Assembly (NCBI RefSeq): GCF_030695125.1
Contig: NZ_JAUYTP010000016.1
Coordinates: forward strand, 352,218 to 416,217
Direction of reading: 5' to 3'
From: Allobosea sp.
Lineage (GTDB): Bacteria > Pseudomonadota > Alphaproteobacteria > Rhizobiales > Beijerinckiaceae
DNA: 64,000 bases
Both the position numbers and the translations under genes were made by a program. This document shows, in pieces, positions 35,634 to 44,683 of the stretch. How positions within the stretch are numbered: the stretch's first letter is position 1; the number at the start of each line of letters is the position of its first letter. Below the pieces are notes generated by a model, which saw only the letters and a program-made list of their open reading frames with translations, was not told the origin of the DNA and ran no database searches.

Positions 35634-36887
35634 TCACGGCTTCTCGACCCGCCACTGCGTCACCGGCATCGCCGGCCGCCAGCCATGCTTGCCGCCGACG
35701 GGGACGAGCCGGTCGATCGCGATGCGCCGCAGCGAGCCGCCATGCAGCGCATGCAGCGCCGCAAGCTTCGCCTCGCCCTCCAGCGTGACGACATTGGCGA
35801 CGAGGCGCCCGCCCGGTTTGAGCGCCGCCCACGCCCCCTCGAACAGCCCCTCGACCGTCAGTCCGCCGCCGATGAAGACGGCGTCGGGCCCTGGCTGCCC
35901 GGCAAAGCCCGCAGGCGCCTCGCCGGTGACCTTCACCGCCAGCCCGCCCAGTTCGAGGCTGTTGCGGGTGATCCGCTCGATGCGCTCCGCCTTGGCTTCA
36001 AAAGCGATGGCTGCATTGCGCGGGTGGCGCTGGCACCATTCGATGCCGACCGAGCCCGAGCCGGCGCCGACATCCCAGAGCAGCTCGCCCGCGCGCGGAG
36101 CGAGCGCGGAGATCGTGATCGCGCGAACCTCGGATTTGGTAATCTGCCCGTCATGGGCGAACCACTCCTCGTCCAGCCCCGGCGCCAGCGGCAGCACGCG
36201 CGCATCGCGGCCCGCATCGACGGCCACCGCGATCAGGTTGAGCGGCACGACGTCGTCGAAGGCAAAGGCATCGGCGCGGGTCTCGCGGACGCGCTCCTGC
36301 GGGCCGCCCAGCGATTCCAGCACGGTCAGGCGGCTCGCCCCCATCCCGCGCGCGGTCAGCAGTTCGGCCACCGCCCGCGGCGTCGTCTCGTCCCAGGACA
36401 AGGCGAGGATGCGCGCCTGCGGCTGCAGATGCGGCACGATCCGGAACAGCGTGCGGCCATGCAGCGAGACCAGCGCGCACTCCTCCTGCGGCCAGCGCAG
36501 CCGGGTGCAGGCCATGGAGAAGGAGGAGATCTGCGGGATGACGTGCATCTCTTCGGCCGGGATCGCCCGGCTCAGGCTGTTGCCGATGCCGTAATGGAAC
36601 GGGTCGCTGGTCGCGAGCACGCAGACCTTGCGGCCGCGCTCCGCCAGGATCTGCGGCAGGGCATTGCGGAAGGGCTGCGGCCAGGGCCTGAGTTCGCCGG
36701 GCACGGAACCGACCAGCGCGATATGGCGCTCGCCGCCGAAGACGATCTCGGCCTCCGCCAGCGCCGCCTTCGCCTGCGCGCAAAGCCCGGCCGGGCCGTC
36801 CTCGCCCAGCCCGATCAGGGACAGCCAGGGCGCCGGCGCAGCCTCGCCGCTCGACAGGCTCTCGGTTTCAAGCGTAACTGGGGACAT
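35634..36887 (-). CDS. cobL: Precorrin-6Y C5,15-methyltransferase (decarboxylating)
   Basis: 417 residues, a fusion of two domains. The N-terminal CbiE-type methylase begins WLSLIGLGEDG and includes FGGERHIALV. The C-terminal CbiT-type SAM domain has DVGAGSGSVGIEW. It methylates C5 and C15 and removes the acetate carboxyl at C12. Its ATG (36885-36887) overlaps the cobK start on the other strand in a single CATG. Confidence 0.97.
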   Translation of the reverse strand: MSPVTLETESLSSGEAAPAPWLSLIGLGEDGPAGLCAQAKAALAEAEIVFGGERHIALVGSVPGELRPWPQPFRNALPQILAERGRKVCVLATSDPFHYGIGNSLSRAIPAEEMHVIPQISSFSMACTRLRWPQEECALVSLHGRTLFRIVPHLQPQARILALSWDETTPRAVAELLTARGMGASRLTVLESLGGPQERVRETRADAFAFDDVVPLNLIAVAVDAGRDARVLPLAPGLDEEWFAHDGQITKSEVRAITISALAPRAGELLWDVGAGSGSVGIEWCQRHPRNAAIAFEAKAERIERITRNSLELGGLAVKVTGEAPAGFAGQPGPDAVFIGGGLTVEGLFEGAWAALKPGGRLVANVVTLEGEAKLAALHALHGGSLRRIAIDRLVPVGGKHGWRPAMPVTQWRVEKP

Positions 36888-37650
36888 GACCGTGCTCATC
36901 CTCGGTGGAACCGGCGAAGCGGCGGCGCTCGACCAGCATCTGGCCGAGCAGGCGCCCGAAATCCGCGCCATCATCTCGCTGGCGGGCCATACCGTCGACC
37001 CCCGGCCGGTGAATCTCCCCGTGCGCGTCGGCGGCTTCGGCGGCGTCGAGGGGCTCAGGCAGTATCTGCGCGACGAGGGCATCATTGCCGTCATCGACGC
37101 GACGCATCCCTTCGCGGCGATCATGCCCTTCAATGCCGAGCATGCCTGCAAGGCCGAAGGCGTACCGCTGCTCGCCATCCGCCGCGCGCCCTGGCATCGC
37201 GAAACGGGCGACGACTGGCGCGACGTGCCCGACATGGAGGCTGCCGCGGCTGCGCTGGGCGAGGCGCCGCGTCGCGTCTTCCTGACGATCGGCCGGCTCG
37301 ACCTTCCGGTCTTCGCGGAGGCGCCGCAGCATCATTATCTCGTGCGCGCCATCGAGCCGATCGGCGATCGCCTGCCCGTGCCCCATGTCGAGGTCATCCA
37401 GCAGCGCGGCCCGTTCCGCGCCGAGGATGAGGAGGCGCTGCTGCGTGAGAAGCGCATCGAGCTGCTCGTCAGCAAGAACTCCGGCGGCGACGCCACGGCC
37501 GGCAAGCTCGTCGCTGCGCGCCGGCTCGGCCTGCCGGTGATCATGGTCGCCCGCCCGCCCAAGCCGGATGTCGAGACCGTCGCCCATATCGATCAGGTCC
37601 TGCCCTGGCTGGTGGCGCAGGGGCTCTTCGTCACCGAGCGCGGCGTATAG
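36886..37650 (+). CDS. cobK: Precorrin-6A reductase
   Basis: 254 residues. VLILGGTGEAAALDQHL is the N-terminal nucleotide-binding loop; IDATHPFAAIMPFNAEHAC, VFLTIGRLDL and LLVSKNSGGDATAGKL are CobK signatures. NADPH reduces precorrin-6A at this step. It is inverted relative to its neighbours: its start codon overlaps that of cobL, and its last 58 bases overlap the end of cobJ. Confidence 0.97.
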   Translation: MTVLILGGTGEAAALDQHLAEQAPEIRAIISLAGHTVDPRPVNLPVRVGGFGGVEGLRQYLRDEGIIAVIDATHPFAAIMPFNAEHACKAEGVPLLAIRRAPWHRETGDDWRDVPDMEAAAAALGEAPRRVFLTIGRLDLPVFAEAPQHHYLVRAIEPIGDRLPVPHVEVIQQRGPFRAEDEEALLREKRIELLVSKNSGGDATAGKLVAARRLGLPVIMVARPPKPDVETVAHIDQVLPWLVAQGLFVTERGV

Positions 37651-38387
37651 ACCCAAGGCGCGGCCTCGCCAGGCCGCGCGATCAGCCGCGTGCTCGAGGC
37701 GCCGATGATCACCAGCGTCGCCATGTCGGCGGTCGACGCCGCCGCGATGGCCTTTTCCAGTGTCAGGATGCGCAACGCCTCGCCGGGCCGCCCGACGGCG
37801 CGGGCGAAGATCACCGGCGTCCGCGCCTCGCGATGGCGGGCGGCCAGTTCCAGCGCCGCTCGGAGCTGCCAGGGCCGCGCCTTCGAGATCGGGTTGTAGA
37901 GGCAGGTCACCAGATCGGCGGCGAGCACGGCTTCGAGCCGCGCGGTCACCACCTCCCAGGGCTTGAGGTTGTCCGAAAGCGAGATCGCGCAGAAATCGCC
38001 GCCCAGCGGTGCGCCGGCCTTTGCCGCCGCTGCCAGCATTGCGGTGACACCGGGCTCGATCGCGATCGGCAGGGCAAGCCAGGCCGGCTCGCCCGCCTCC
38101 AGCGCCTCGAACACGGCCGCCGCCATGGCGAAGACGCCGGGGTCGCCGCCGGAGACGACCGCGACGGTCTTCCCCGCCGCCGCCAGCCGCAGCGCATGGG
38201 TGGCGCGGTCGATCTCGACGCGGTTGTCGGAAGCGTGCTTCGTCTGGCCACCGCGTGCGGGGATGCGGTCGAGATAGGGCCCGTAGCCGATCAGGTCGGA
38301 GGCGGCGTCGATCGCCGCCTGCGCGGCGGGCGTCAGCCACTGTGCCGGGCCGGGACCAAGGCCGACGATGGTGAGGGAGCCGCTCAC
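37593..38387 (-). CDS. cobJ: Precorrin-3B C17-methyltransferase
   Basis: 264 residues. TIVGLGPGPAQWLTPAA, LIGYGPYLDRIP, VVSGGDPGVFAMA and CLYNPISKARPWQ are CobJ signatures. It catalyses methylation at C17 with ring contraction. The start is GTG at 38387, overlapping the cobI stop. The usual C-terminus (PWVYTPR) is followed by about 12 extra residues that overlap cobK. Confidence 0.96.
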   Translation of the reverse strand: MSGSLTIVGLGPGPAQWLTPAAQAAIDAASDLIGYGPYLDRIPARGGQTKHASDNRVEIDRATHALRLAAAGKTVAVVSGGDPGVFAMAAAVFEALEAGEPAWLALPIAIEPGVTAMLAAAAKAGAPLGGDFCAISLSDNLKPWEVVTARLEAVLAADLVTCLYNPISKARPWQLRAALELAARHREARTPVIFARAVGRPGEALRILTLEKAIAAASTADMATLVIIGASSTRLIARPGEAAPWVYTPRSVTKSPCATSQGRT

Positions 38388-39142
38388 AGCCGCCGCCCCT
38401 CGCCGGGGACCAGCACCATCGAGAAATACGGCGCCTCCGCGTCGCCGCGCTCGCTGAGGCGGATGATCGCCTGTCCGGCCATCGTCGCCTGCTCGACATA
38501 GATCGCCCGCTCGATCAGGCCGGTGGCCTCCAGCGCGCGACGCACCTTCGGCAGGTTGCGGCCGAGCTTCATGATCACGGCGGCGTCGGTGTCGGCGAGG
38601 CGCCGCACCAACTCGGCCTCCGGCAGCGTGCCGGGCAGCACGGTCAGGATGTCGTCGCCCCAGGTGATCGGCGCGTTGGCGCGCGTCCAGGCGCCGGCCA
38701 TGCCGGTGACGCCCGGCACCACCTCGGTCGGGAAGCGATGCGAAAGCCGCCGCCACAGATGCATGAAGGAGCCGTAGAAGAACGGGTCGCCGTCGCAGAG
38801 CACCGCGACGCTGCGCCCGGCCTCCATCTCGGCGGCGAGCAGCGCCGCGGATTCATCGTAGAACCGCGTGATCGGGCCACTATAGCCCTCGTCCTCGACC
38901 GGGACCTCGATCGTTACCGGAAAGGCGAGCGCGATCTCGCGGGCGGCATTGGGCCCGACGACGGCATCGGCCGTGATGCGGGCATGGCCGCGCCGGCCGC
39001 GCTTGCAGAAATGCACCAGCCGGTCGGCGCTCAGGATGATGTCGCGGGCGCGCACGGTCATGTAGTCGGGGTCGCCGGGGCCCAGGCCCACGCCGAACAG
39101 CAGTGTCTTTCCCAAAGGGTGCTTGGCCGGCTCAAAGCTCAC
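38384..39142 (-). CDS. cobI: Precorrin-2 C20-methyltransferase
   Basis: 252 residues. LFGVGLGPGDPDYMTVRA is the SAM loop. VLCDGDPFFYGSFMHLWRRL and VPGVTGMAGAWTRANAPI are CobI/CbiL signatures. The start is GTG at 39142, 4 bases after the cobH stop; the stop overlaps the cobJ start. Confidence 0.97.
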   Translation of the reverse strand: MSFEPAKHPLGKTLLFGVGLGPGDPDYMTVRARDIILSADRLVHFCKRGRRGHARITADAVVGPNAAREIALAFPVTIEVPVEDEGYSGPITRFYDESAALLAAEMEAGRSVAVLCDGDPFFYGSFMHLWRRLSHRFPTEVVPGVTGMAGAWTRANAPITWGDDILTVLPGTLPEAELVRRLADTDAAVIMKLGRNLPKVRRALEATGLIERAIYVEQATMAGQAIIRLSERGDAEAPYFSMVLVPGEGRRL

Positions 39143-39146
39143 CGGC

Positions 39147-39779
39147 TCACTCCTTCTCTTGCGCCAGCGCGTTGACGGCGGCTGCCGCCATCGCCGAGCC
39201 GCCGCGCCGCCCATGCACGACGAGGAAGGGCACGCGCCCGTCCTGCGCCAGCGCCTGCTTCGATTCCGCCGCACCGACGAAGCCGACAGGGATGCCGATC
39301 ACGGCGGCCGGCTTGGGCGCACCGGCATCGAGCATCTCCAAAAGCCGGAACAGCGAGGTCGGCGCATTGCCGATGACGACGAGCGCACCCGCCAGATGCG
39401 GCCGCCACAGCTCCATCGCGGCGGCCGAGCGCGTGGTGCCCATCTCGGCGGCCAACGGCGCGGTGCGGGGATCGTCGAGCGTGCAGATCACCGGGTTGCG
39501 CGCCGGCAGGCGGGACGGCGTCACGCCATTGGCGACCATCTTGGCGTCGCAGAGGATCGGCGCGCCGGCCTTCAGCGCGGCCTCGGCAGCACCCGCGAAA
39601 TCCGGCGACATCTCCACATCGTCAGGCAGATCGGTCATGCCGCAGGCATGGATCATCCGGACCACGACATGGGCGGCCCGGCCGGCAAAGCGCGAGAGAT
39701 CGGCCTCGGCCCGGATGATCGCGAAGGAGCGCTCATAGATCGCCCCGCCATCGCGGATATAGTCGTAACCCGTCGTCAC
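39147..39779 (-). CDS. cobH: Precorrin-8X methylmutase
   Basis: 210 residues. The catalytic histidine is in RMIHACGM (His44). APILCDAKMVANG, VIGNAPTSLFRLLEML and GIPVGFVGAAESK are the typical pockets. It moves the C11 methyl to C12 to form hydrogenobyrinic acid. A GTG start overlaps the cobG stop. Confidence 0.97.
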   Translation of the reverse strand: MTTGYDYIRDGGAIYERSFAIIRAEADLSRFAGRAAHVVVRMIHACGMTDLPDDVEMSPDFAGAAEAALKAGAPILCDAKMVANGVTPSRLPARNPVICTLDDPRTAPLAAEMGTTRSAAAMELWRPHLAGALVVIGNAPTSLFRLLEMLDAGAPKPAAVIGIPVGFVGAAESKQALAQDGRVPFLVVHGRRGGSAMAAAAVNALAQEKE

Positions 39780-41083
39780 TTGGTCGGTCCTGAAAGCCGG
39801 CCCGCCGCGCTCAGGCGGGCATGAAGGTCCTGTCCGCGCTGCAATCGCGTCAGCAGGGCGGAAAGGTCAAGGGTGGCGACGGCGCCGTCCCGTGCGCCGC
39901 CGCCGATGACGACGCGGTAGCGCCCGCCCTCGCCGACCAGCGTCAGATCGCTGGCGCCCGGCCGGGCGCAGGATTTGACGCAGCCCGAGACGTGCAGGGT
40001 CAGCCCCGCGGCGAGGTCGGGCGCCAGCACTGGGGCGAGCCGCGCCGCATCCGCCATCGCCGGAGCCTCCGCCCGGCTGCAGGCGGGCACGCCGGCGCAG
40101 GCCTGCACCGACAGGCGCGGGTCGTCGTCCCGCGTGATCAGGCCCTCCGCCGCCGCGCTCTCGAGCAGGGTCGTCGCATCGGCTTCCGACAGCCCTCGGA
40201 AGGCGAGGCCGCGCCAGGGCGAGAGGCGGATCTCCGGGCAGCCCAGTGTTTCGGCCGCCTGTGCGAGACGGTCGAGCGCCGCGGCCTCCACTCGTCCGAA
40301 GGGCAGGCCGATCAGTGCGGCATGGCTCGCGTGAAGCGCAAACAGCCCGGCCCGCCGCGGCGCGGGGCGGTGGGGTGGCGGCTCGGTCAGGGGGAGATCG
40401 CAGAGCGCCGCCAGTTCCGTGGCCCCGAGATCGCCCATGCGGCGGATGGCGTCGGGCGCCTGCGCCCGTCGCGCGGCGAAGCGGGCCATCACCTGGGCTA
40501 CGGCGGCTCCTGCGTCGCCTTCGGCGACGGGGCCGAACCAGAGCCGGTCCGCCAGCGCGATCACCACACGCCCCGGCGCGGTCGCGACGATGCGGATGTC
40601 TCCCGCGAAGGCCTCGAGTGAAGACGTGTCACCACCGTCGACGATGACGGCGAACTTCGCCGGCAGGCCGGCGATCTCGCGCCCGCGCGCCTCGATGGCG
40701 GCGGCGAGGGCGAGCGCGTCGATCGGGTCGCTCCGCGAAGCCCCGGAAGGATGTGGCGGGTGCGCCAGCGGCGAGACCAGCGTGAGCCTTTGCGGCCCGT
40801 CGCCCTCATGCTCGTCGACCAGCCGCTCCGCCAGCAGCGTCGCGACCAGCGCTGGATGGCTGTCCGCCGTCACCCCGCGCAGCTGCATGTTGCCACGCGC
40901 CGAAATCTCGATCAGCCCGTTACCGTGCCGGGCGGCCAGCGCCGCGATGCGCCGCAGCTGGGCCGGCGTCAGGCAGGCGCCGGGCGGATGCAGCCGCACC
41001 AGCCAGCCATCGCCGGTCTCCATCGGCTTGAGCGTGCTCGGGCACCAGCCGCGCCGCAGGGCTTCGGGGAAAGGCGCGTTCAT
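39776..41083 (-). CDS. cobG: Precorrin-3B synthase
   Basis: 435 residues, a sulfite/nitrite reductase-like monooxygenase. It makes the oxygen-dependent step that sets the aerobic pathway. Cysteines for the 4Fe-4S cluster are seen as C-x5-C (ACAGVPACSR) and C-x3-C (SGCVKSCARPG); ISARGNMQLRG is the family substrate motif. The ATG overlaps the cobN stop (ATGA). Confidence 0.95.
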   Translation of the reverse strand: MNAPFPEALRRGWCPSTLKPMETGDGWLVRLHPPGACLTPAQLRRIAALAARHGNGLIEISARGNMQLRGVTADSHPALVATLLAERLVDEHEGDGPQRLTLVSPLAHPPHPSGASRSDPIDALALAAAIEARGREIAGLPAKFAVIVDGGDTSSLEAFAGDIRIVATAPGRVVIALADRLWFGPVAEGDAGAAVAQVMARFAARRAQAPDAIRRMGDLGATELAALCDLPLTEPPPHRPAPRRAGLFALHASHAALIGLPFGRVEAAALDRLAQAAETLGCPEIRLSPWRGLAFRGLSEADATTLLESAAAEGLITRDDDPRLSVQACAGVPACSRAEAPAMADAARLAPVLAPDLAAGLTLHVSGCVKSCARPGASDLTLVGEGGRYRVVIGGGARDGAVATLDLSALLTRLQRGQDLHARLSAAGRLSGPTK

Positions 41084-44000
41084 TCCGCCGCCTCTCGCGT
41101 CGCGGGCGTGCCCGCCAGAAACGCCCCCACCGAATTGCGCCGGCTGGTCCACAGGCCGCGCCGCGCCGCGTCCGCCAGCCGCGCGCGGATCGCTTCGGCG
41201 GCCGGGGCATTGGCGGCCTCGATCGCGCTCCAGACCGCGGCATCGGCGCACCAGGCCTGGAAGACCGCGTCGAACAGCCCGTCCGACACGGCATCCGTGC
41301 TGGCGGCGAAGACGAAGAGCGTGTCGATCGCTTCCGCGAGCTCCGCCGCGCCGCGCCAGCCATGGGCGAGATGAGAGGCGATCCAGCGCGGATGCGTCAG
41401 CCGGCCATGGACGATGCGGGCGATGTCCTCCGCCACGGTGCGCGCCTTCGGCGTCTCCGGGTTAGAGCTGTCGAGGCTGTAGAGCGAGGGGTTCGCGCCG
41501 AGCGACTGTGCCGCGGCCGCGAGACCGCCGATGACGTCGGCGGCGCTCGAGGCTTCCAAAATGTCGCGCCCGGCGGTGTCGCTGACATGCACGAAGGCGT
41601 CGGCCATGCGGATGCGGGCGGAGAAGCTGGCATCGGCATGGGCTACACCCTCCGGGCCGCCATAGGCATGGCTGGAGGCGGCGAGATAGGCCGCGCCCAG
41701 CTCGTCGCGGGTCGTCCAGTCGCCGTCGAGCGCGCGGTCGGCGACGGCCGCGCCATAGCGGCCGGGCGCGGCGCCGAACACCCGCGCCCCGGCCTCGCCG
41801 CGGCGCCGCGCGGCGGCGGGCTCGTTCCAGTCGTCCGGCTCGTCCAGCATCGCGACCGCGCGCGCGGCGGCGTCGAGCAGGGCGACCTGCTGCGGGAACG
41901 TGTCGCGGAAGGCCCCCGAGATGCGCACCGTCATATCGATGCGCGGATGCTCGAGCTTCGGCTGCGGCGTGATCGCGAAACCGGTGACGCGCGTCGAGGC
42001 ATCGTCCCAGAGCGGCGCGACGCCCATCAGCGCCAGCGCATGGGCGATGTCCTCGCCGCCCGAGCGCAGCGTCGGCGAGGCCCATAGATCCATCACGATG
42101 CGGCGCGGCGGCTCGCCCTCATCCTGCAGATGCCGCGCGATCACGGCCTGCGCCGCCAGCGCCCCAAGCCGCGCTGCCGCCCGCGTCGGGATCGCACGCG
42201 GGTCGAGCGTCGAGAGGTTGCGCCCGGTCGGCAGAACGTCGGGCCGGCCGCGATGCGGCGAGCCGGCGGGGCCCGGCACCACGAAACGCCCGTCGAGCGC
42301 GCGCAGCAGCCCCTCGCGCTCGCTCTCCGCCGAACCGGGGTCGAGCGCGGACTGGCCGAAGACATGTAAGCCGTCGCGGAAGGGCAGTTCGGCGATGTCG
42401 CAGAGATGCGCGTCGAGCCGCGTCAGCGCCTCGCTCATCGGCAGATCGGACGTCACGCCGCAGGATTCCGCCAGCCCGCTGGCCTGGGCCCGCGCCCGGA
42501 TTTCGCTGGCGACAATGTCGGCGCGACGCGGATCGAGAACCTGCGCCTGGCTGAACTCCTCGACGAGGTCGCGCAGCAGCGCCGTCTCGCCGCCAGCCCC
42601 GATCTCCGCCAGCGGTGGCGGCAGATGGCCGAGCGTCACCGCCGAGAGCCGCCGCTTGGCGGGCGCCGCCTCGCCGGGATCGTCGACCACATAAGGGTAG
42701 ACCACCGGCAGCCCCTGCGTGACCAGCCGCGGCCAGCAGGAGGACGACAGCGCCACCGCCTTGCCCGGCAGCCATTCGGTCGTGCCATGGGTGCCCAGAT
42801 GGATCAGCGCATCGATGCCGGCCGTCTCGCGCAGCGCGCGGTAGAAGGCGAGATAGCCATGGCAAGGCGGCGCGTCGGGGTCGTGATAACGGGCCTTCCG
42901 GTCAGGCGTCGCATCGCGCGGCGGCTGCAGCGCGATGGAGAGAGCGCCGTCACGGGCGACGCGGAACCGGAAGGTGCCGTCGGTGCAAGCGGGGTCAGCC
43001 TCGGGTTCGCCATGGGCGGCGAGGAGGGCGTTGCGTGCGGCTTCGGGGATCGTCGCGAGCCAGGTCCTGTATGTGTCGAGCGAGAGGGTGAGGTCGGCCG
43101 GCCCGGTGGTGAGGGCGGCCATCAGCCCTGATCCCGCATCCTCCTCATCACATGCGCCGTCATCCCGGGCGACCGGAGGGAGACCCGGGATCCATTCCGG
43201 AACCTGTCCGGCAAAGGCTCCGGAATGGATCCCGGATCTCCGCTTCGCTGCGTCCGGGATGACGGCGGAGGGAACATCGACCCCATATCCGGCCTCCGCC
43301 AGCAATCCCCGGATCACCCCGACGCTCGCCGGCGTGTCGAGCCCGACCGCAAAGCCTGCCCGGCCGCCGCGCGCGGGATAATCCGACATCACCAGCGCCA
43401 GCCGACGCTCGGCAGCCGGCTTGGACGCCAGGGCGATCCAGCCGCTGGCGAGGTCGGCGAGCGCCTTGATGCCATCCGCGTCGGGCACCAGTCGCCGCGT
43501 CACCAATCCGGTCGCGGGATCGGCGGTCTCGGCCTTGAAAGCGACGGGAATGGTTCCCAGCCGCCCGTCGAATTCCGGCAGCGCCACCTGCATGGCGAGG
43601 TCCGTCGCCGACAGCCCCCGCGGCGAGGCCGCCCAGGCGTCGCGGGCACTGCCGACCGGCATCGCCTGAAACACCGGGCAATCGGCGCCGTCGAGCACGA
43701 AATCGGCGCCCTCGCGGGCGGAGAAGGCGGTGGTGGTGACGATCGCCGCCGGCCGCCGCGTCGCGATCAGCGCCGCGAGTTCGGCGGTGACAGCGGGGTC
43801 CTTCAGGCTGGTCAGGGCCAGGATCAGAGGAGCCATGCCGCGCGCGGCCAGCGCCGCCTGAAGCGCCTCGCCCATCGCCGTGTCGCCGGCGCTGACGGAA
43901 GAGCGATAGACCAGGATCGGCACGAAGGGCCGGTCGGGCAGCGCGGCGAGCGCCTCGCACCAGGGCATCGGCGCGGCGTTGGCGCCGAGCGCGAAGAGGG

Positions 44001-44658
44001 ACGGGAGGGGCAGGGGGGCGCGCAAAGGGATGTGAGGGCACGGCGCCCCCTCATCCGTCAGCGCTTCGCGCTGCCACCTTCTCCCGCAAGGGGAGAAGGG
44101 AGTTGCCGGCGCCGTTTCGCCCTTCTCCCCTCGCGGGAGAAGGTGGCCCGCAGGGCCGGATGAGGGGGCGCCGTGCCGTCGCAGATACCCCGCCGCCACC
44201 GCCAGCAGGCGCCGCATGTTCTCCGCCCCGCCGCCGGCGTGGAAGTAGGACAGGATGGCACGGGCGCAGGCCGGCGGGACGGTGCCGTACTCTGCCAGCC
44301 GCGCGTCGTCGCGGTCGTCGCCGGGCAGCACCGCCAGCGCGATGCCCCTCGCGCGGCAGGTTTCGCTGAGCTGCTCGATGCCGTAGCGCCAGTAGTCCAG
44401 CCCGCCGAGGCAGCGCACCAGGACGAAACGGCTCCTGGCCACCGTCTTCTCGATCAGGAGATCGACCGAGAGCGGGTGTCGCAGCCGCCGCAGCGAGGCG
44501 AGGCGGACAGTGAGATCACTGCTGCCGGCCGCCGCCGCCAGCGCGGAGAGATCGCTGTCGGCGAAGGACAGGACGACGACATCCCCCACGGCCAAGCCGA
44601 GATCGACGGCGTCCTCGCCGTCGTCGAGCCTGATCTCGCTGGTCGGGAGCAGATGCAT
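41080..44658 (-). CDS. cobN: Cobaltochelatase, large subunit CobN
   Basis: 1192 residues. With CobS and CobT (not in this window) it inserts cobalt into hydrogenobyrinic acid a,c-diamide. Magnesium-chelatase H-like motifs are clear: LIHLGTHGTTEWLPGKAVAL, WPRLVTQGLPVVYPYVVDDP and the C-terminal KARTVAEDIARIVHGRLTHP. Two stretches are foreign to the family. Residues about 162-207 come from palindromic repeat G and about 465-501 from repeat B. Both keep the frame. Without them the protein would be about 1110 residues, a normal CobN size. Confidence 0.96.
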   Translation of the reverse strand: MHLLPTSEIRLDDGEDAVDLGLAVGDVVVLSFADSDLSALAAAAGSSDLTVRLASLRRLRHPLSVDLLIEKTVARSRFVLVRCLGGLDYWRYGIEQLSETCRARGIALAVLPGDDRDDARLAEYGTVPPACARAILSYFHAGGGAENMRRLLAVAAGYLRRHGAPSSGPAGHLLPRGEKGETAPATPFSPCGRRWQREALTDEGAPCPHIPLRAPLPLPSLFALGANAAPMPWCEALAALPDRPFVPILVYRSSVSAGDTAMGEALQAALAARGMAPLILALTSLKDPAVTAELAALIATRRPAAIVTTTAFSAREGADFVLDGADCPVFQAMPVGSARDAWAASPRGLSATDLAMQVALPEFDGRLGTIPVAFKAETADPATGLVTRRLVPDADGIKALADLASGWIALASKPAAERRLALVMSDYPARGGRAGFAVGLDTPASVGVIRGLLAEAGYGVDVPSAVIPDAAKRRSGIHSGAFAGQVPEWIPGLPPVARDDGACDEEDAGSGLMAALTTGPADLTLSLDTYRTWLATIPEAARNALLAAHGEPEADPACTDGTFRFRVARDGALSIALQPPRDATPDRKARYHDPDAPPCHGYLAFYRALRETAGIDALIHLGTHGTTEWLPGKAVALSSSCWPRLVTQGLPVVYPYVVDDPGEAAPAKRRLSAVTLGHLPPPLAEIGAGGETALLRDLVEEFSQAQVLDPRRADIVASEIRARAQASGLAESCGVTSDLPMSEALTRLDAHLCDIAELPFRDGLHVFGQSALDPGSAESEREGLLRALDGRFVVPGPAGSPHRGRPDVLPTGRNLSTLDPRAIPTRAAARLGALAAQAVIARHLQDEGEPPRRIVMDLWASPTLRSGGEDIAHALALMGVAPLWDDASTRVTGFAITPQPKLEHPRIDMTVRISGAFRDTFPQQVALLDAAARAVAMLDEPDDWNEPAAARRRGEAGARVFGAAPGRYGAAVADRALDGDWTTRDELGAAYLAASSHAYGGPEGVAHADASFSARIRMADAFVHVSDTAGRDILEASSAADVIGGLAAAAQSLGANPSLYSLDSSNPETPKARTVAEDIARIVHGRLTHPRWIASHLAHGWRGAAELAEAIDTLFVFAASTDAVSDGLFDAVFQAWCADAAVWSAIEAANAPAAEAIRARLADAARRGLWTSRRNSVGAFLAGTPATREAAE
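43158..43264. repeat. Palindromic repeat, family B (copy 4), inside cobN
   Basis: 107 bp with typical arms (CGTCATCCCGGGCGACCG, ending CGGGATGACG). It codes for about residues 465-501 of CobN on the minus strand (PDAAKRRSGIHSG, PEWIPGLPPVARDD). Confidence 0.92.
44039..44175. repeat. Palindromic repeat, family G, inside cobN
   Basis: 137 bp. CACGGCGCCCCCTCATCCG pairs perfectly with the right end; inner arms CCACCTTCTCCCGC and GCGGGAGAAGGTGG. It codes for about residues 162-207 of CobN. Only copy in the window. Confidence 0.92.
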
Positions 44659-44683
44659 GCCTGGCTTTCGAAAGGGCCGCCGC

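Noticed and set aside
41080..44658. cobN considered as a pseudogene because of the repeats
   Set aside because: The frame is open throughout and conserved CobN motifs are intact before, between and after both insertions.
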